From contig NZ_LWTX01000012.1 in assembly GCF_002094305.1 (NCBI RefSeq), positions 1-64,000 of the forward strand: a DNA stretch of 64,000 bases, given 5' to 3'. The notes under the pieces are model-generated. The model was not told the origin of the DNA, did not search any database, and saw only the letters and a list, made by a program, of their open reading frames with translations. The DNA is from Prescottella equi (GTDB lineage: Bacteria; Actinomycetota; Actinomycetes; Mycobacteriales; Mycobacteriaceae). Position numbers and translations under genes: made by a program. Positions 18,617 to 26,097 of the stretch are shown here, one piece after another (the first letter of the stretch is position 1; each line of letters begins with the position of its first letter).

Positions 18617-19437
18617 GCCTCGGTTCCTTCCTTGAAACGTGTGGTCACGACACCGAGTCCGGACACGGAGACGGTGACGACGTTGCCGGCCTGGACCGGC
18701 GCCATGGGGCCGAGGGCACCGGACAGGATGACCTGACCGGCGCGCAGCGGCTGACCCAGCTCACGGGCCGTGCGGGCGAGCCACACGACGGCCTCGATCG
18801 GGTCGCCCAGGCAGGCCTCGCCGTTGCCGGAGGAGACTTCCCGACCGTCGACGGCCATCGACATGACGACGTCCTTGGGCTCGAACTCGTCGAGCGTGCG
18901 GCGCTGCGTGCCGAGGACGTAGACGCCGGACGACGCGTTGTCGGCGACGGTGTCGCCGAAGCGGATGTCCCAGTTCTCGATTCGGCTGTCGCAGATCTCG
19001 AGTGCGGCGACCGCGTACTCGATCGCGTCGCGCACCTGCGCGGCATCGAGCGGGCCGTCGACCAGGTCGGCGCCGAGTACGAAGCCGACCTCGCCCTCGA
19101 TCTTCGGCTGGATCAGCACGCTCATCGGGACGTCGTCGCCGTCGGCGTACTGCATGTCGTCGAAGAGGACGCCGAGGTCGGGCTGGTTCACGCCGAGCTG
19201 CTGCTGGACGGCGACCGACGTCAGACCGATCTTGCGGCCGACGACGACGGCGCCCGCCTTCATCCGGAGGTCGTTGACGCGTTCCTGCACCTGGTACGCG
19301 GCAACGAGGTCGTCGGCGCCGATCAGGTCACGGATCGGCGCGCAGGGCACACCGGCCGCGGCGGCCGACGCGAGGCGCTCCGCGGCAGCGGCGATAGCGG
19401 ACTCGCTCACCGCGGTGGAGTTCGTGGACTGGGTCAT
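18613..19437 (-). CDS. 2-Oxopent-4-enoate (2-hydroxypenta-2,4-dienoate) hydratase
   Basis: Adds water to 2-hydroxypenta-2,4-dienoate to give 4-hydroxy-2-oxovalerate. 274 residues with [16 protein letters not shown], the metal-binding acidic segment [21 protein letters not shown] and the C-terminal [16 protein letters not shown]. The same fold includes 4-oxalocrotonate decarboxylase, but placement directly before the dehydrogenase and aldolase fits the hydratase (DmpE/MhpD/HsaE role). First gene of a three-gene operon; an IclR regulator is divergent 69 nt away. No ring-cleavage dioxygenase is next to it. Confidence 0.9.
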   Translation of the reverse strand: MTQSTNSTAVSESAIAAAAERLASAAAAGVPCAPIRDLIGADDLVAAYQVQERVNDLRMKAGAVVVGRKIGLTSVAVQQQLGVNQPDLGVLFDDMQYADGDDVPMSVLIQPKIEGEVGFVLGADLVDGPLDAAQVRDAIEYAVAALEICDSRIENWDIRFGDTVADNASSGVYVLGTQRRTLDEFEPKDVVMSMAVDGREVSSGNGEACLGDPIEAVVWLARTARELGQPLRAGQVILSGALGPMAPVQAGNVVTVSVSGLGVVTTRFKEGTEA

Positions 19438-19452
19438 GACGCTAACTGTGCT

Positions 19453-19466
19453 GGGCGGAACCGCCC
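19453..19466. promoter_or_regulatory. Palindrome in the hydratase / IclR divergent promoter
   Basis: GGGCGG-AA-CCGCCC is a perfect 14-bp palindrome 16 nt upstream of the hydratase start. It is a candidate IclR operator, but a GC-only palindrome in GC-rich DNA has a fair chance of being coincidental. Confidence 0.35.
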
Positions 19467-19494
19467 GAGGCCAACCTTCCGTCTCGCTCAGCGA

Positions 19495-19500
19495 TACGCT
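19495..19500 (+). promoter_or_regulatory. -10 element (leaderless) of the second IclR gene
   Basis: TACGCT ends 6 nt before the GTG start at 19507; no ribosome-binding site is present. Confidence 0.5.
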
Positions 19501-19506
19501 TGTCGG

Positions 19507-20268
19507 GTGACCGGTGCGGCGAACCTCGACACGGTCCTCGGCAAGGCCGTCGCGATCCTGCGCAGTTACCGCCCCGAGGACAATGTCGTGTCACTCGCCG
19601 AGCTGGTGCGGCGCACCGGCCTGCACAAAGCGACGGTGCACCGGCTCGCCGGCGAGCTCGTGGCGAACCGGCTCCTCGACCGTGTCGACGGCGGTTACCG
19701 GCTCAGCGGTGGGCTGTTCGAACTCGGGATGCTCGCATCGCTCGAACGCAGTCTGCTCGAGATGGCGATGCCGTTCCTGCAGGACCTCTACGAGCGCAGC
19801 CACGAGACCGTGCACCTCGGAGTCCGCGACGAACACGACGTCGTCTACGTCGCGAAGATCGGCGGTCACCGCCAGGCGATCTCCCCGTCCCGGACGGGCG
19901 GCCGCATCCCGCTGCACTGTTCCGCGATCGGTAAGGCACTGCTTGCCCACTGCGAACCGGACCTGCGCCGCGCGGTGCTGTCGGCACCGCTGGTCCGGCG
20001 GACGCCGCACACGATCGTCGCGCCCGGCATCCTGCAGACCCAGCTCGACAAGGTGGTCGAGACCGGTGTCGCGTTCGAACGCGAGGAGTCGGCGCTGGGA
20101 ATCGCGTGCGTGGCCGCGCCGGTGTTCGGGGCCGACGACCACATCGTCGCGGCCATCAGCGTCACCGGACCCACCAACCGGTACCGGCCCGAAAGTCAGG
20201 TCGCCGCAGTCCGGGCCGCCGCCGAGGGGCTGCGCAGCACGATGTCGCGTCGGGCGCGCCTGCGCTGA
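19507..20268 (+). CDS. IclR-family transcriptional regulator
   Basis: A 253-residue IclR protein: winged HTH at about residues 10-70 (VSLAELVRRTGLHKATVHRL) and the effector domain with LHCSAIGKALLAHCEP and GIACVAAPVF. It is divergent from the hydratase/dehydrogenase/aldolase operon and is its likely regulator. The GTG start is set by the -10 hexamer 6 nt upstream. Its stop codon directly abuts the stop codon of the convergent AsnC-type gene with no space between. Confidence 0.87.
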   Translation: MTGAANLDTVLGKAVAILRSYRPEDNVVSLAELVRRTGLHKATVHRLAGELVANRLLDRVDGGYRLSGGLFELGMLASLERSLLEMAMPFLQDLYERSHETVHLGVRDEHDVVYVAKIGGHRQAISPSRTGGRIPLHCSAIGKALLAHCEPDLRRAVLSAPLVRRTPHTIVAPGILQTQLDKVVETGVAFEREESALGIACVAAPVFGADDHIVAAISVTGPTNRYRPESQVAAVRAAAEGLRSTMSRRARLR

Positions 20269-21315
20269 TCACACGCCTTCGGCGTTCGCGACCGGATCCG
20301 ACCAGATATCCATCGGGACGGCCTCGACGCTGCGTCCGGACTCGTCGAGGACGCGTCCCATCCGTTTGAAGAAGCGCAGCGTGACGGTGCGGTCGAGAAT
20401 CTCGAGCGACGGCACCGTCCGCCGCAGGAGCTGTTCGAGTCGGTGGACGTCCTCGAGCGACCGCACCCACACCGAGTAGAAGAAGTTGGCCGGCGCCCCC
20501 GTCAGGACGAGGCACGCGCGGGTCTCCGGCAGTTCGATCAGGCGCTGCGCGACGGCGTCGCACTCGTCCACCGGCACGTGCGCCCACATCCACACCGACA
20601 CCGGCCAACCCGACAGCGGCTGTGCCACGTCGCACCGCAGCAGCAGCGAGTGCCGCTCGAGCAGGACACGCACCCGGCGGCGCGCGGTGCTGACGCTGCA
20701 GCCGAGTTCCGCGGCCAGATCGGTGAGCGACGCCCGGCCGTCCCGGGACAGGCACGCGATGAGCGCCCGGTCCGCGTCGTCCAGTGGACGCAGTGTGCCC
20801 GTCGTGCGTGGGCCGCGGCCGTCGAGGTGTGCCCGCTGGTCGGAGTCGAGCGCCCGCAGCTGCCAGTCCCCACCCATCGCGTACGGGCGGATCACGAGGT
20901 GCGTTCGGGTGGAACGGATTCCGGGCAGCTTCTCGATTGCGCGCAGCAATAGGTCCGACAGTGCCGCTAGGCTTTCGACGCTCACCGTGAGGAGCAGGTC
21001 GCGGGCGCCGCTGGTGTGCTCGACGGTGAGGACGTGGGGCCACCGCACCAGGATCTCCGCGGTCTGCAGCACCTGACCGGCCACGCACTCGATCTCGATC
21101 AGCGCCGCCGTCTGCGGACCCGCCGGGTGGGCGGTGACCCACGCCGACCCGCTCTCCACCAGGCGGGACCAGCGGCGGGCGGCGGTCACCGGGTCGACCC
21201 CCAGCGCGGCACCGATCTGCGCCCACGGCGCTCGCGGCCCGAGTTGAAGGGTGTTGATCAGGCTCAGGTCCAGCTCGTCCAGAACGTCAGATTCCTGAAC
21301 CGATTCGTTCCTCAC
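20269..21315 (-). CDS. Lrp/AsnC-family regulator with two tandem modules
   Basis: 348 residues, about twice a usual AsnC protein. Two HTH plus ligand-domain units are visible: the first HTH at residues ~10-55 (LSLINTLQLGPRAPWAQIG), the second at ~175-225 (DADRALIACLSRDGRASLTDLAAELG), each followed by a RAM-like sensing region. Such double AsnC regulators are frequent in rhodococci. It is divergent from an M20 amidohydrolase, the likely target. GTG start; AGGA lies 7 nt upstream. Confidence 0.87.
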   Translation of the reverse strand: MRNESVQESDVLDELDLSLINTLQLGPRAPWAQIGAALGVDPVTAARRWSRLVESGSAWVTAHPAGPQTAALIEIECVAGQVLQTAEILVRWPHVLTVEHTSGARDLLLTVSVESLAALSDLLLRAIEKLPGIRSTRTHLVIRPYAMGGDWQLRALDSDQRAHLDGRGPRTTGTLRPLDDADRALIACLSRDGRASLTDLAAELGCSVSTARRRVRVLLERHSLLLRCDVAQPLSGWPVSVWMWAHVPVDECDAVAQRLIELPETRACLVLTGAPANFFYSVWVRSLEDVHRLEQLLRRTVPSLEILDRTVTLRFFKRMGRVLDESGRSVEAVPMDIWSDPVANAEGV

Positions 21316-21342
21316 GACAAAATCCTGCAGTTTCGATGATTG

Positions 21343-21354
21343 TGACGCACGTCA
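21343..21354. promoter_or_regulatory. Candidate Lrp/AsnC operator
   Basis: TGACG-CA-CGTCA is a perfect palindrome in the divergent region between the AsnC-type gene and the amidohydrolase. The regulator link is inferred from position. Confidence 0.4.
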
Positions 21355-21410
21355 TGGGCATCATGCCTCAGCCGCGCCGACGCGGCACACCGCGAGGAGA
21401 GGAGACGCCA

Positions 21411-22616
21411 GTGTCGTTGACCGAGGACGCCAAGCAGTTGCACGGGGATCTGGTCCGGCTGCGCCGCGAACTGCACGCTGCACCGGAGGTCGGTCTGCAC
21501 CTGCCGCGCACACAGGAGCGCGTGCTCGCCGCACTGGACGGTCTGCCGCTCGAGGTCGGCACCGGCACCGCACTGACGTCGGTCACCGCGGTACTGCGCG
21601 GCGGCCGACCCGGACCGACGGTCCTGCTGCGCGGCGACATGGACGCGTTGCCGGTGGGCGAACGTGCCGACGTCGACTACGCCTCGACGGTTCCCGGCCA
21701 CATGCACGCGTGCGGGCACGACCTGCACACCTCGATGCTCGTCGGCGCCGCCCACCTGCTGTCGGCGCGGCGCGAGCACCTCGCGGGCGACGTCGTGTTC
21801 ATGTTCCAGCCCGGCGAGGAGGGCTACGACGGCGCCGGGCACATGCTGGCCGAGGGTGTGCTCGAGGCGTCGGGGTCGCGCCCGGTGGCCGCGTACGGCC
21901 TGCACGTCAGCGCGTCGGGAGCCCCAGGCGGCGTGTTCGTCACGCGCAAGGGCCCGTTGATGGCCGCGAGTGACGTTGCGACCGTGCGCGTCCTGGGCCG
22001 CGGTGGCCACGGGTCGTCACCTCACGCGGCCCTCGACCCGATTCCCGCGGCGTGCGAGATGGTGACCGCGCTGCAGACCTTCGCGACCCGCACATTCCCC
22101 CCGTTCGACCCGGTCGTGCTCACGGTCGGCTCGTTCCACTCCGGCACCGCGGCCAACGTCATCCCCGACGACGCCCGATTCGACATCACCGTGCGCACCT
22201 TCTCCCCCGAGAACCAGGCGAAGGTCCGGGACGGCATCAACCGGGTGTGCCGGGGAATCGCCGCCGCGCACGGGCTCGAGGTGGACGTCGACTACGACGA
22301 GCAGTACCCGGTGACCGTCAACGACGACACCGAGACGCAGTTCGTCGCCGACGTCGTCGCCGAGGTCCACGGCCCCGAGCGCTTCGCCTGGCAGCCGCAG
22401 CCGGCGGCCGCGTCCGAGGACTTCTCGCGCGTTCTGAACGAGATTCCGGGAGCGTTCGTGTTCCTCGGCGCCTGCCCCGCGGACCGCGATCCGAGGGCGG
22501 CCGCCTTCAATCATTCGCCGCTCGCGGAATTCGACGACGCCGTCCTGGGCGACGGCGCCGCGCTCTACAGCGAGCTCGCGCTCCGGCGGCTCGCCGCGGT
22601 CGACAGCGCAGCGTGA
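21411..22616 (+). CDS. M20-family amidohydrolase (hippurate hydrolase / N-acyl amino acid amidase type)
   Basis: A 401-residue zinc/manganese amidohydrolase likely to release an amino acid from an N-acyl conjugate. Metal-site motifs: RGDMDALPV, HACGHDLHTSMLVG and FMFQPGEEGYDGAGHML; the lid domain (about residues 180-295) includes GRGGHGSSPHAALDPI, and AASEDFSRVL near the end carries the last ligands. GTG at 21411 was preferred to an ATG 75 nt upstream because AGGAGAGGAGA stands just before it. Divergent from a double AsnC regulator. The exact substrate (hippurate, indole-acetyl amino acid, acetyl-amino acid) cannot be decided. Confidence 0.9.
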   Translation: MSLTEDAKQLHGDLVRLRRELHAAPEVGLHLPRTQERVLAALDGLPLEVGTGTALTSVTAVLRGGRPGPTVLLRGDMDALPVGERADVDYASTVPGHMHACGHDLHTSMLVGAAHLLSARREHLAGDVVFMFQPGEEGYDGAGHMLAEGVLEASGSRPVAAYGLHVSASGAPGGVFVTRKGPLMAASDVATVRVLGRGGHGSSPHAALDPIPAACEMVTALQTFATRTFPPFDPVVLTVGSFHSGTAANVIPDDARFDITVRTFSPENQAKVRDGINRVCRGIAAAHGLEVDVDYDEQYPVTVNDDTETQFVADVVAEVHGPERFAWQPQPAAASEDFSRVLNEIPGAFVFLGACPADRDPRAAAFNHSPLAEFDDAVLGDGAALYSELALRRLAAVDSAA

Positions 22617-22621
22617 ACGGC

Positions 22622-22656
22622 CCTCGGTCCGCACGTTCCCCTCGTGCGGACCGAGG
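22622..22656. terminator. Hairpin terminator between amidohydrolase and acyl-CoA dehydrogenase
   Basis: 13-bp perfect stem CCTCGGTCCGCAC / GTGCGGACCGAGG with a 9-nt loop, between the stops of two convergent genes. Confidence 0.8.
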
Positions 22657-22662
22657 CCGAGA

Positions 22663-23907
22663 TCACTTGCCCAGCAGCCCCTTCGCGATGTGGGTCACCT
22701 GGATCTCGTTGGAACCGGCGTAGATCATGAGCGACTTGGCGTCGCGCGCGAGCTGCTCCACCTTGTACTCGGCCATGTAGCCGTTGCCGCCGAAGAGCTG
22801 GACGGCCTCCATCGCGACCTCGGTGGCGGCCCGCGACGAGTACAGCTTCATCGCCGACGCCTCGGCGAGGCTGAGCGGAGAGCCGGAGTTGCTGCGCTCG
22901 ATGGCATTGAACAGCATGTTCTGTACGTTCAGGCGCGCGACTTCCATCTCGGCCAGCTTGAGCTGGATGAGCTGGAACTGGGCGATCTCCTTGCCCCACA
23001 GCTTGCGGTTCTTGGCGTAGTCGATGGACAGCCGCTGGCACTCGTTGATGATGCCCAGCGCGAGCGAGGCGATACCGATTCGCTCGGCCGCGAACGACTC
23101 CTTCGCGCTCTCCTTGCCGTCACCCTTGGCCGGGTTCTCGGTCTCGCCGAGGAGTCGATCCTTGGAGATCCGGACGTTGTCGAAGAACAGTTCGCCGGTG
23201 GGCGAGGAGTTCATGCCCATCTTCTTGAACGGCGGGCTCTGCGTGAAACCCTCCATGCCCTTCTCGAGCACGAAGCCGAGAACCTTGCGGTCGCGGCGGT
23301 CGACGGAGGCGTCGCCCTCGTCGAGCTTGGCGTACACGATGGTGACGTCGGCGTATGGGCCGTTGGTGATGAACGTCTTCTGCCCGTTGAGGATGTAGTC
23401 GTCACCGTCGCGGCGGACGTAGGACTTCATGCCACCGAACGCGTCGGAACCGGAGTCGGGCTCGGTGATGGCCCACGCGCCCACCTTCTCCATCGTGACC
23501 AGGCCCGGCAGCCAGCGCTTCTTCTGGGCCAGCGTGCCGCGGCTGCGGAGCGTGCCGGCGGTGAGGCCGATGCTGACACCCATCGACGCCACCAGACCGA
23601 GGCTCACGCCCGCGATCTCGCTGTTGAGGATGACGCCCATGCTGCCCGCGCCGCTGAATCCGCCGGACTTCTCGTCGGAGTCGGCGGGCGCTTCGCCGCG
23701 CTCCTTCGCCTCCTCCTTCGCGAACGACTTCTCGAGCGCCTCGCTGGCCATCTCGTCCATGCCGAAGGTGGCGTACATCTTGCGGATGATGTCGTACGGA
23801 GGTAGCTCACCGGTCTCGAGCTTGTCGACGTGCGGCTTGATCTCCTTGTCGATGAAGCCACGCAGTGCGTCGCGGAACATCAGGTCGGTGTCTGACCACT
23901 CGTACAT
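22663..23907 (-). CDS. Acyl-CoA dehydrogenase (FadE)
   Basis: A 414-residue FAD acyl-CoA dehydrogenase, catalysing alpha,beta-dehydrogenation of an acyl-CoA. WAITEPDSGSDAFG and NGQKTFITNGPYAD are the FAD/substrate signatures; the C-terminal FGGNGYMAEYKVEQLARDAK is typical. The usual YEG glutamate is replaced (YAGSNEIQ), while AAERIGIASLALG carries a Glu where isovaleryl-CoA and long-chain dehydrogenases hold their catalytic base, so activity on branched or long substrates is plausible. A Gly-rich stretch near residues 75-90 is unusual. ATG 23907 gives the family N-terminus. A KstR-like palindrome lies in its promoter. Confidence 0.9.
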   Translation of the reverse strand: MYEWSDTDLMFRDALRGFIDKEIKPHVDKLETGELPPYDIIRKMYATFGMDEMASEALEKSFAKEEAKERGEAPADSDEKSGGFSGAGSMGVILNSEIAGVSLGLVASMGVSIGLTAGTLRSRGTLAQKKRWLPGLVTMEKVGAWAITEPDSGSDAFGGMKSYVRRDGDDYILNGQKTFITNGPYADVTIVYAKLDEGDASVDRRDRKVLGFVLEKGMEGFTQSPPFKKMGMNSSPTGELFFDNVRISKDRLLGETENPAKGDGKESAKESFAAERIGIASLALGIINECQRLSIDYAKNRKLWGKEIAQFQLIQLKLAEMEVARLNVQNMLFNAIERSNSGSPLSLAEASAMKLYSSRAATEVAMEAVQLFGGNGYMAEYKVEQLARDAKSLMIYAGSNEIQVTHIAKGLLGK

Positions 23908-23990
23908 GTGGGAACTCCAGTCGGTGCGCTCTCGGTGTGGCCTGCATGACAGACCGGGCCACCCCGTGGCGGCCGCCACATCCACACATA

Positions 23991-24004
23991 TAGAACGCGT
24001 TCTC
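23991..24004. promoter_or_regulatory. KstR-like operator upstream of fadE
   Basis: TAGAACGCGTTCTC contains the perfect 12-bp palindrome AGAACGCGTTCT (23992-24003) and matches the KstR consensus TNNAACNNGTTNNA at all but the last position. It lies ~85 nt before the acyl-CoA dehydrogenase start. Other acyl-CoA-sensing TetR proteins use similar sites, so the cognate protein is not certain. Confidence 0.6.
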
Positions 24005-24035
24005 TTTTGTCCACCCCACGGTCATTTAGTTAGTG

Positions 24036-24050
24036 CACGACTTAATCGTG
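24036..24050. promoter_or_regulatory. OhrR-type operator
   Basis: CACGA-CTTAA-TCGTG, a 5-5-5 inverted repeat with an AT-rich centre, directly abuts the TATGCT -10 hexamer of the OhrR homologue, the expected place for autorepression. Confidence 0.65.
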
Positions 24051-24056
24051 TATGCT
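24051..24056 (+). promoter_or_regulatory. -10 element (leaderless) of the ohrR-like gene
   Basis: TATGCT ends 7 nt before ATG 24064 and includes an upstream in-frame ATG (24052), which is therefore unlikely to be used. Confidence 0.55.
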
Positions 24057-24063
24057 TCATTCC

Positions 24064-24549
24064 ATGACCACGACCCTCCCCGAGCAGGATGTCGACTGGG
24101 GCGACGTCGATCCCCTGGCCCTCGATCGGCAGGTGTGCTTCGCCCTCGCGGTTGCCAACCGCGCAGTGCTGTCGGTCTACCGCCCCCTTCTCGAGCCGAT
24201 GGGCCTGACGCACCCGCAGTACCTCGTGATGCTCGCACTGTGGGGCCGCGCACCCATGTCGGTGAAGGAGATCGGGCAGGCGCTGCAACTCGATTCGCCC
24301 ACGCTCTCCCCGTTGCTCAAGCGACTCGAGTCCGGCGGCCTCATCACGCGCACCCGCAGCGCCGCCGACGAGCGCCAACTGGTCGTCGAACTCACCGAAG
24401 CCGGGAAGGCCCTGCGCACCCAGGCCGAACGCATCCCCGGCGCCGTCGTGCAGCGACTCGGTGTGAGCCTCGCCGAACTCGAAGAACTCCACTCCGTTCT
24501 CACTCGAGTCAATGCGGCGGCCCTGCGCGCCGGCGCCCTGCACGAGTGA
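24064..24549 (+). CDS. ohrR: MarR/OhrR-family redox-sensing repressor
   Basis: A 161-residue winged-helix repressor close to OhrR, the organic-hydroperoxide sensor. The reactive cysteine is conserved (Cys25 in RQVCFALAVANRAVLSVYRP), followed by GLTHPQYLVMLALWG and the recognition region LDSPTLSPLLKRLESGGL and RSAADERQ. Only the N-terminal Cys is present, so it would be a one-Cys sensor. ATG 24064 is chosen by its leaderless promoter. The usual target ohr is not next to it; the neighbours are a divergent fadE and a membrane protein. Confidence 0.88.
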   Translation: MTTTLPEQDVDWGDVDPLALDRQVCFALAVANRAVLSVYRPLLEPMGLTHPQYLVMLALWGRAPMSVKEIGQALQLDSPTLSPLLKRLESGGLITRTRSAADERQLVVELTEAGKALRTQAERIPGAVVQRLGVSLAELEELHSVLTRVNAAALRAGALHE

Positions 24550-24584
24550 ACCGCCCCCTCCAGACAGGTACAGGTATTCAGGAC

Positions 24585-24977
24585 ATGTCACCACGTTCGA
24601 AAGCCAAGCGCCCCAACCCGTTCCAGTGGATCGCCTACGCGTGCGGCCGCAAGCTTCCCGACTCGATGCAGGATTGGGTCCGCAACGACCTCATCGGCGA
24701 TTGGGCAGTGCCGCGGCACATGATTCGCAGCATGGTGCCATTCCTGCCGATCTTCGCGGCGTTCTTCCTGTTCCCCGGCCCGGTGTGGCTGCGGGGATCG
24801 ATGGTGCTCCTCGGCGTCTTCCTGGCGTTGTTCTTCTCCGCGGCCTACATGGAGCAGAACCGTCGTCGCCGGCTCGAGAGGCACGGCTTGAACCCCGACC
24901 TGGAGAACCCCAAGAAGGTCGCGCGCCACAACGCCGAGAAGGCCGCGTACGAGAAGGCGCACCCCCACGCGTTCTGA
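24585..24977 (+). CDS. DUF5313-type small membrane protein
   Basis: A 130-residue protein of a family seen in mycobacteria and rhodococci. The N-terminal half is polar (PNPFQWIAYACGRKLPDSM, QDWVRNDL), two adjacent hydrophobic helices lie at about residues 50-66 and 68-86 (LPIFAAFFLFPGPVW, MVLLGVFLALFFSAAY), and the tail is charged (EQNRRRRLERHG). It sits 35 nt downstream of the OhrR gene and could be co-transcribed. Function unknown; a membrane location is the only safe statement. Confidence 0.75.
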   Translation: MSPRSKAKRPNPFQWIAYACGRKLPDSMQDWVRNDLIGDWAVPRHMIRSMVPFLPIFAAFFLFPGPVWLRGSMVLLGVFLALFFSAAYMEQNRRRRLERHGLNPDLENPKKVARHNAEKAAYEKAHPHAF

Positions 24978-24984
24978 GGCGTCC

Positions 24985-26025
24985 TCATCTGCTGTACAGC
25001 GCGACGCCGTCGGACTCGGCCACCTGCACCGCACCGCGGTCGACCAGAACGTCCAGGTGCGCAACGGTTTCGATGACCGCATACGGCCGCAGCGGTGCGG
25101 GAAGGTCACCCAACCTCTGGTCACGTCGCGTCCAGCGCAACCGGTGCGCCACGTCGATCGCCGTGACCCCGTGCGACGACACGGCGTCGAGGGTGCGGTC
25201 CAGACGGCCGTGATGGTGATCGATGAGCTGCCGAGCACGCGTGGCCGCGCTCGGCATCGTCGGACCGTGTGCGGGCAGCAACTGAGCGTCGGGCATCGTC
25301 TGGACCAGTAGCAGCGAGGCGAGATAGTCGCCCAGCGGCAATCGGCCCGGCGCGGTCTCGAGCCCGATCCACGGAGTGATCCGGGGAAGGACGTGGTCGC
25401 CGGTGAAGAACAACCTGGCCCCCGGATCCCAGAACGAGTAGTGCCCGTTCGTGTGCCCCGGGGTGGGGATCGCAACGAGAGTTCGGTTCCGCAGCACGAT
25501 CCGCGGGTTGCCCTCGAGCCAATGGTCCGGCAACTCCACCCTCACATCGGGGACACCGTGCATCATCGCGATCATGTCGTGTGCGCCCGCCCGCGCCAGG
25601 GTGGCGGCCGCGCCGGACGACACTCGCGCCGCCTCTGCGCCGGCCGCGTGCCACTCGACCGTCGCCCGCTCGCCGACGCCGAGACTGATGGGCGTGCCGT
25701 GCCGTCGGCGAACCTCGAGCGCCTGCGAGTAGTGGTCGGTGTGCCAGTGCGTGATGAGGAACCGGCTGATCCCGCTCGGCTCGAACCCGATGCGTTCGAG
25801 CCCCTGCACCAGGTGACGCTCCCCGTCCTCGGTGGCCCATCCCGAGTCGATCAGAACGACGTCGTCGCCGTCGGCGACCGCATACACGTTGATCGCCGGC
25901 GGCCCCTCCGGTAGAGGCAAGGGGATGCGGAACACGCCGGGCGAGATCTCGTACGAACCAGGAGCCGTCCAGTGCGGCACCGAGTCCGGCCCGGCTGCCG
26001 TCGGAGCACTACTACGCAAATCCAC
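24985..26025 (-). CDS. Metallo-beta-lactamase fold hydrolase
   Basis: 346 residues with the MBL zinc motif THWHTDHYSQ (His-x-His-x-Asp-His) near residue 90-100, a further ligand in PTPGHTNGHYSFW, FTGDHVLP with the bridging Asp, and LLPAHGPTMPS with the last His. The C-terminal ~80 residues form a winged-helix-like extension as in glyoxalase-II-like or LACTB2-like hydrolases. A thioesterase, lactonase or ribonuclease activity is possible. GTG start; the upstream gene (PucR type) ends 72 nt away, and the stop is 7 nt from the convergent DUF5313 gene. Confidence 0.87.
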   Translation of the reverse strand: MDLRSSAPTAAGPDSVPHWTAPGSYEISPGVFRIPLPLPEGPPAINVYAVADGDDVVLIDSGWATEDGERHLVQGLERIGFEPSGISRFLITHWHTDHYSQALEVRRRHGTPISLGVGERATVEWHAAGAEAARVSSGAAATLARAGAHDMIAMMHGVPDVRVELPDHWLEGNPRIVLRNRTLVAIPTPGHTNGHYSFWDPGARLFFTGDHVLPRITPWIGLETAPGRLPLGDYLASLLLVQTMPDAQLLPAHGPTMPSAATRARQLIDHHHGRLDRTLDAVSSHGVTAIDVAHRLRWTRRDQRLGDLPAPLRPYAVIETVAHLDVLVDRGAVQVAESDGVALYSR

Positions 26026-26097
26026 GTCTCGAACATGCCACGGGCGGATCCGTCTCGATCCGCCCGAACCGCTGAGCGAGACGGCCCGGAGACGGGT

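Noticed and set aside
24052-24063. ATG at 24052 as start of the OhrR homologue
   Set aside because: It lies inside the TATGCT -10 hexamer and next to the operator; ATG 24064 gives the expected N-terminus.
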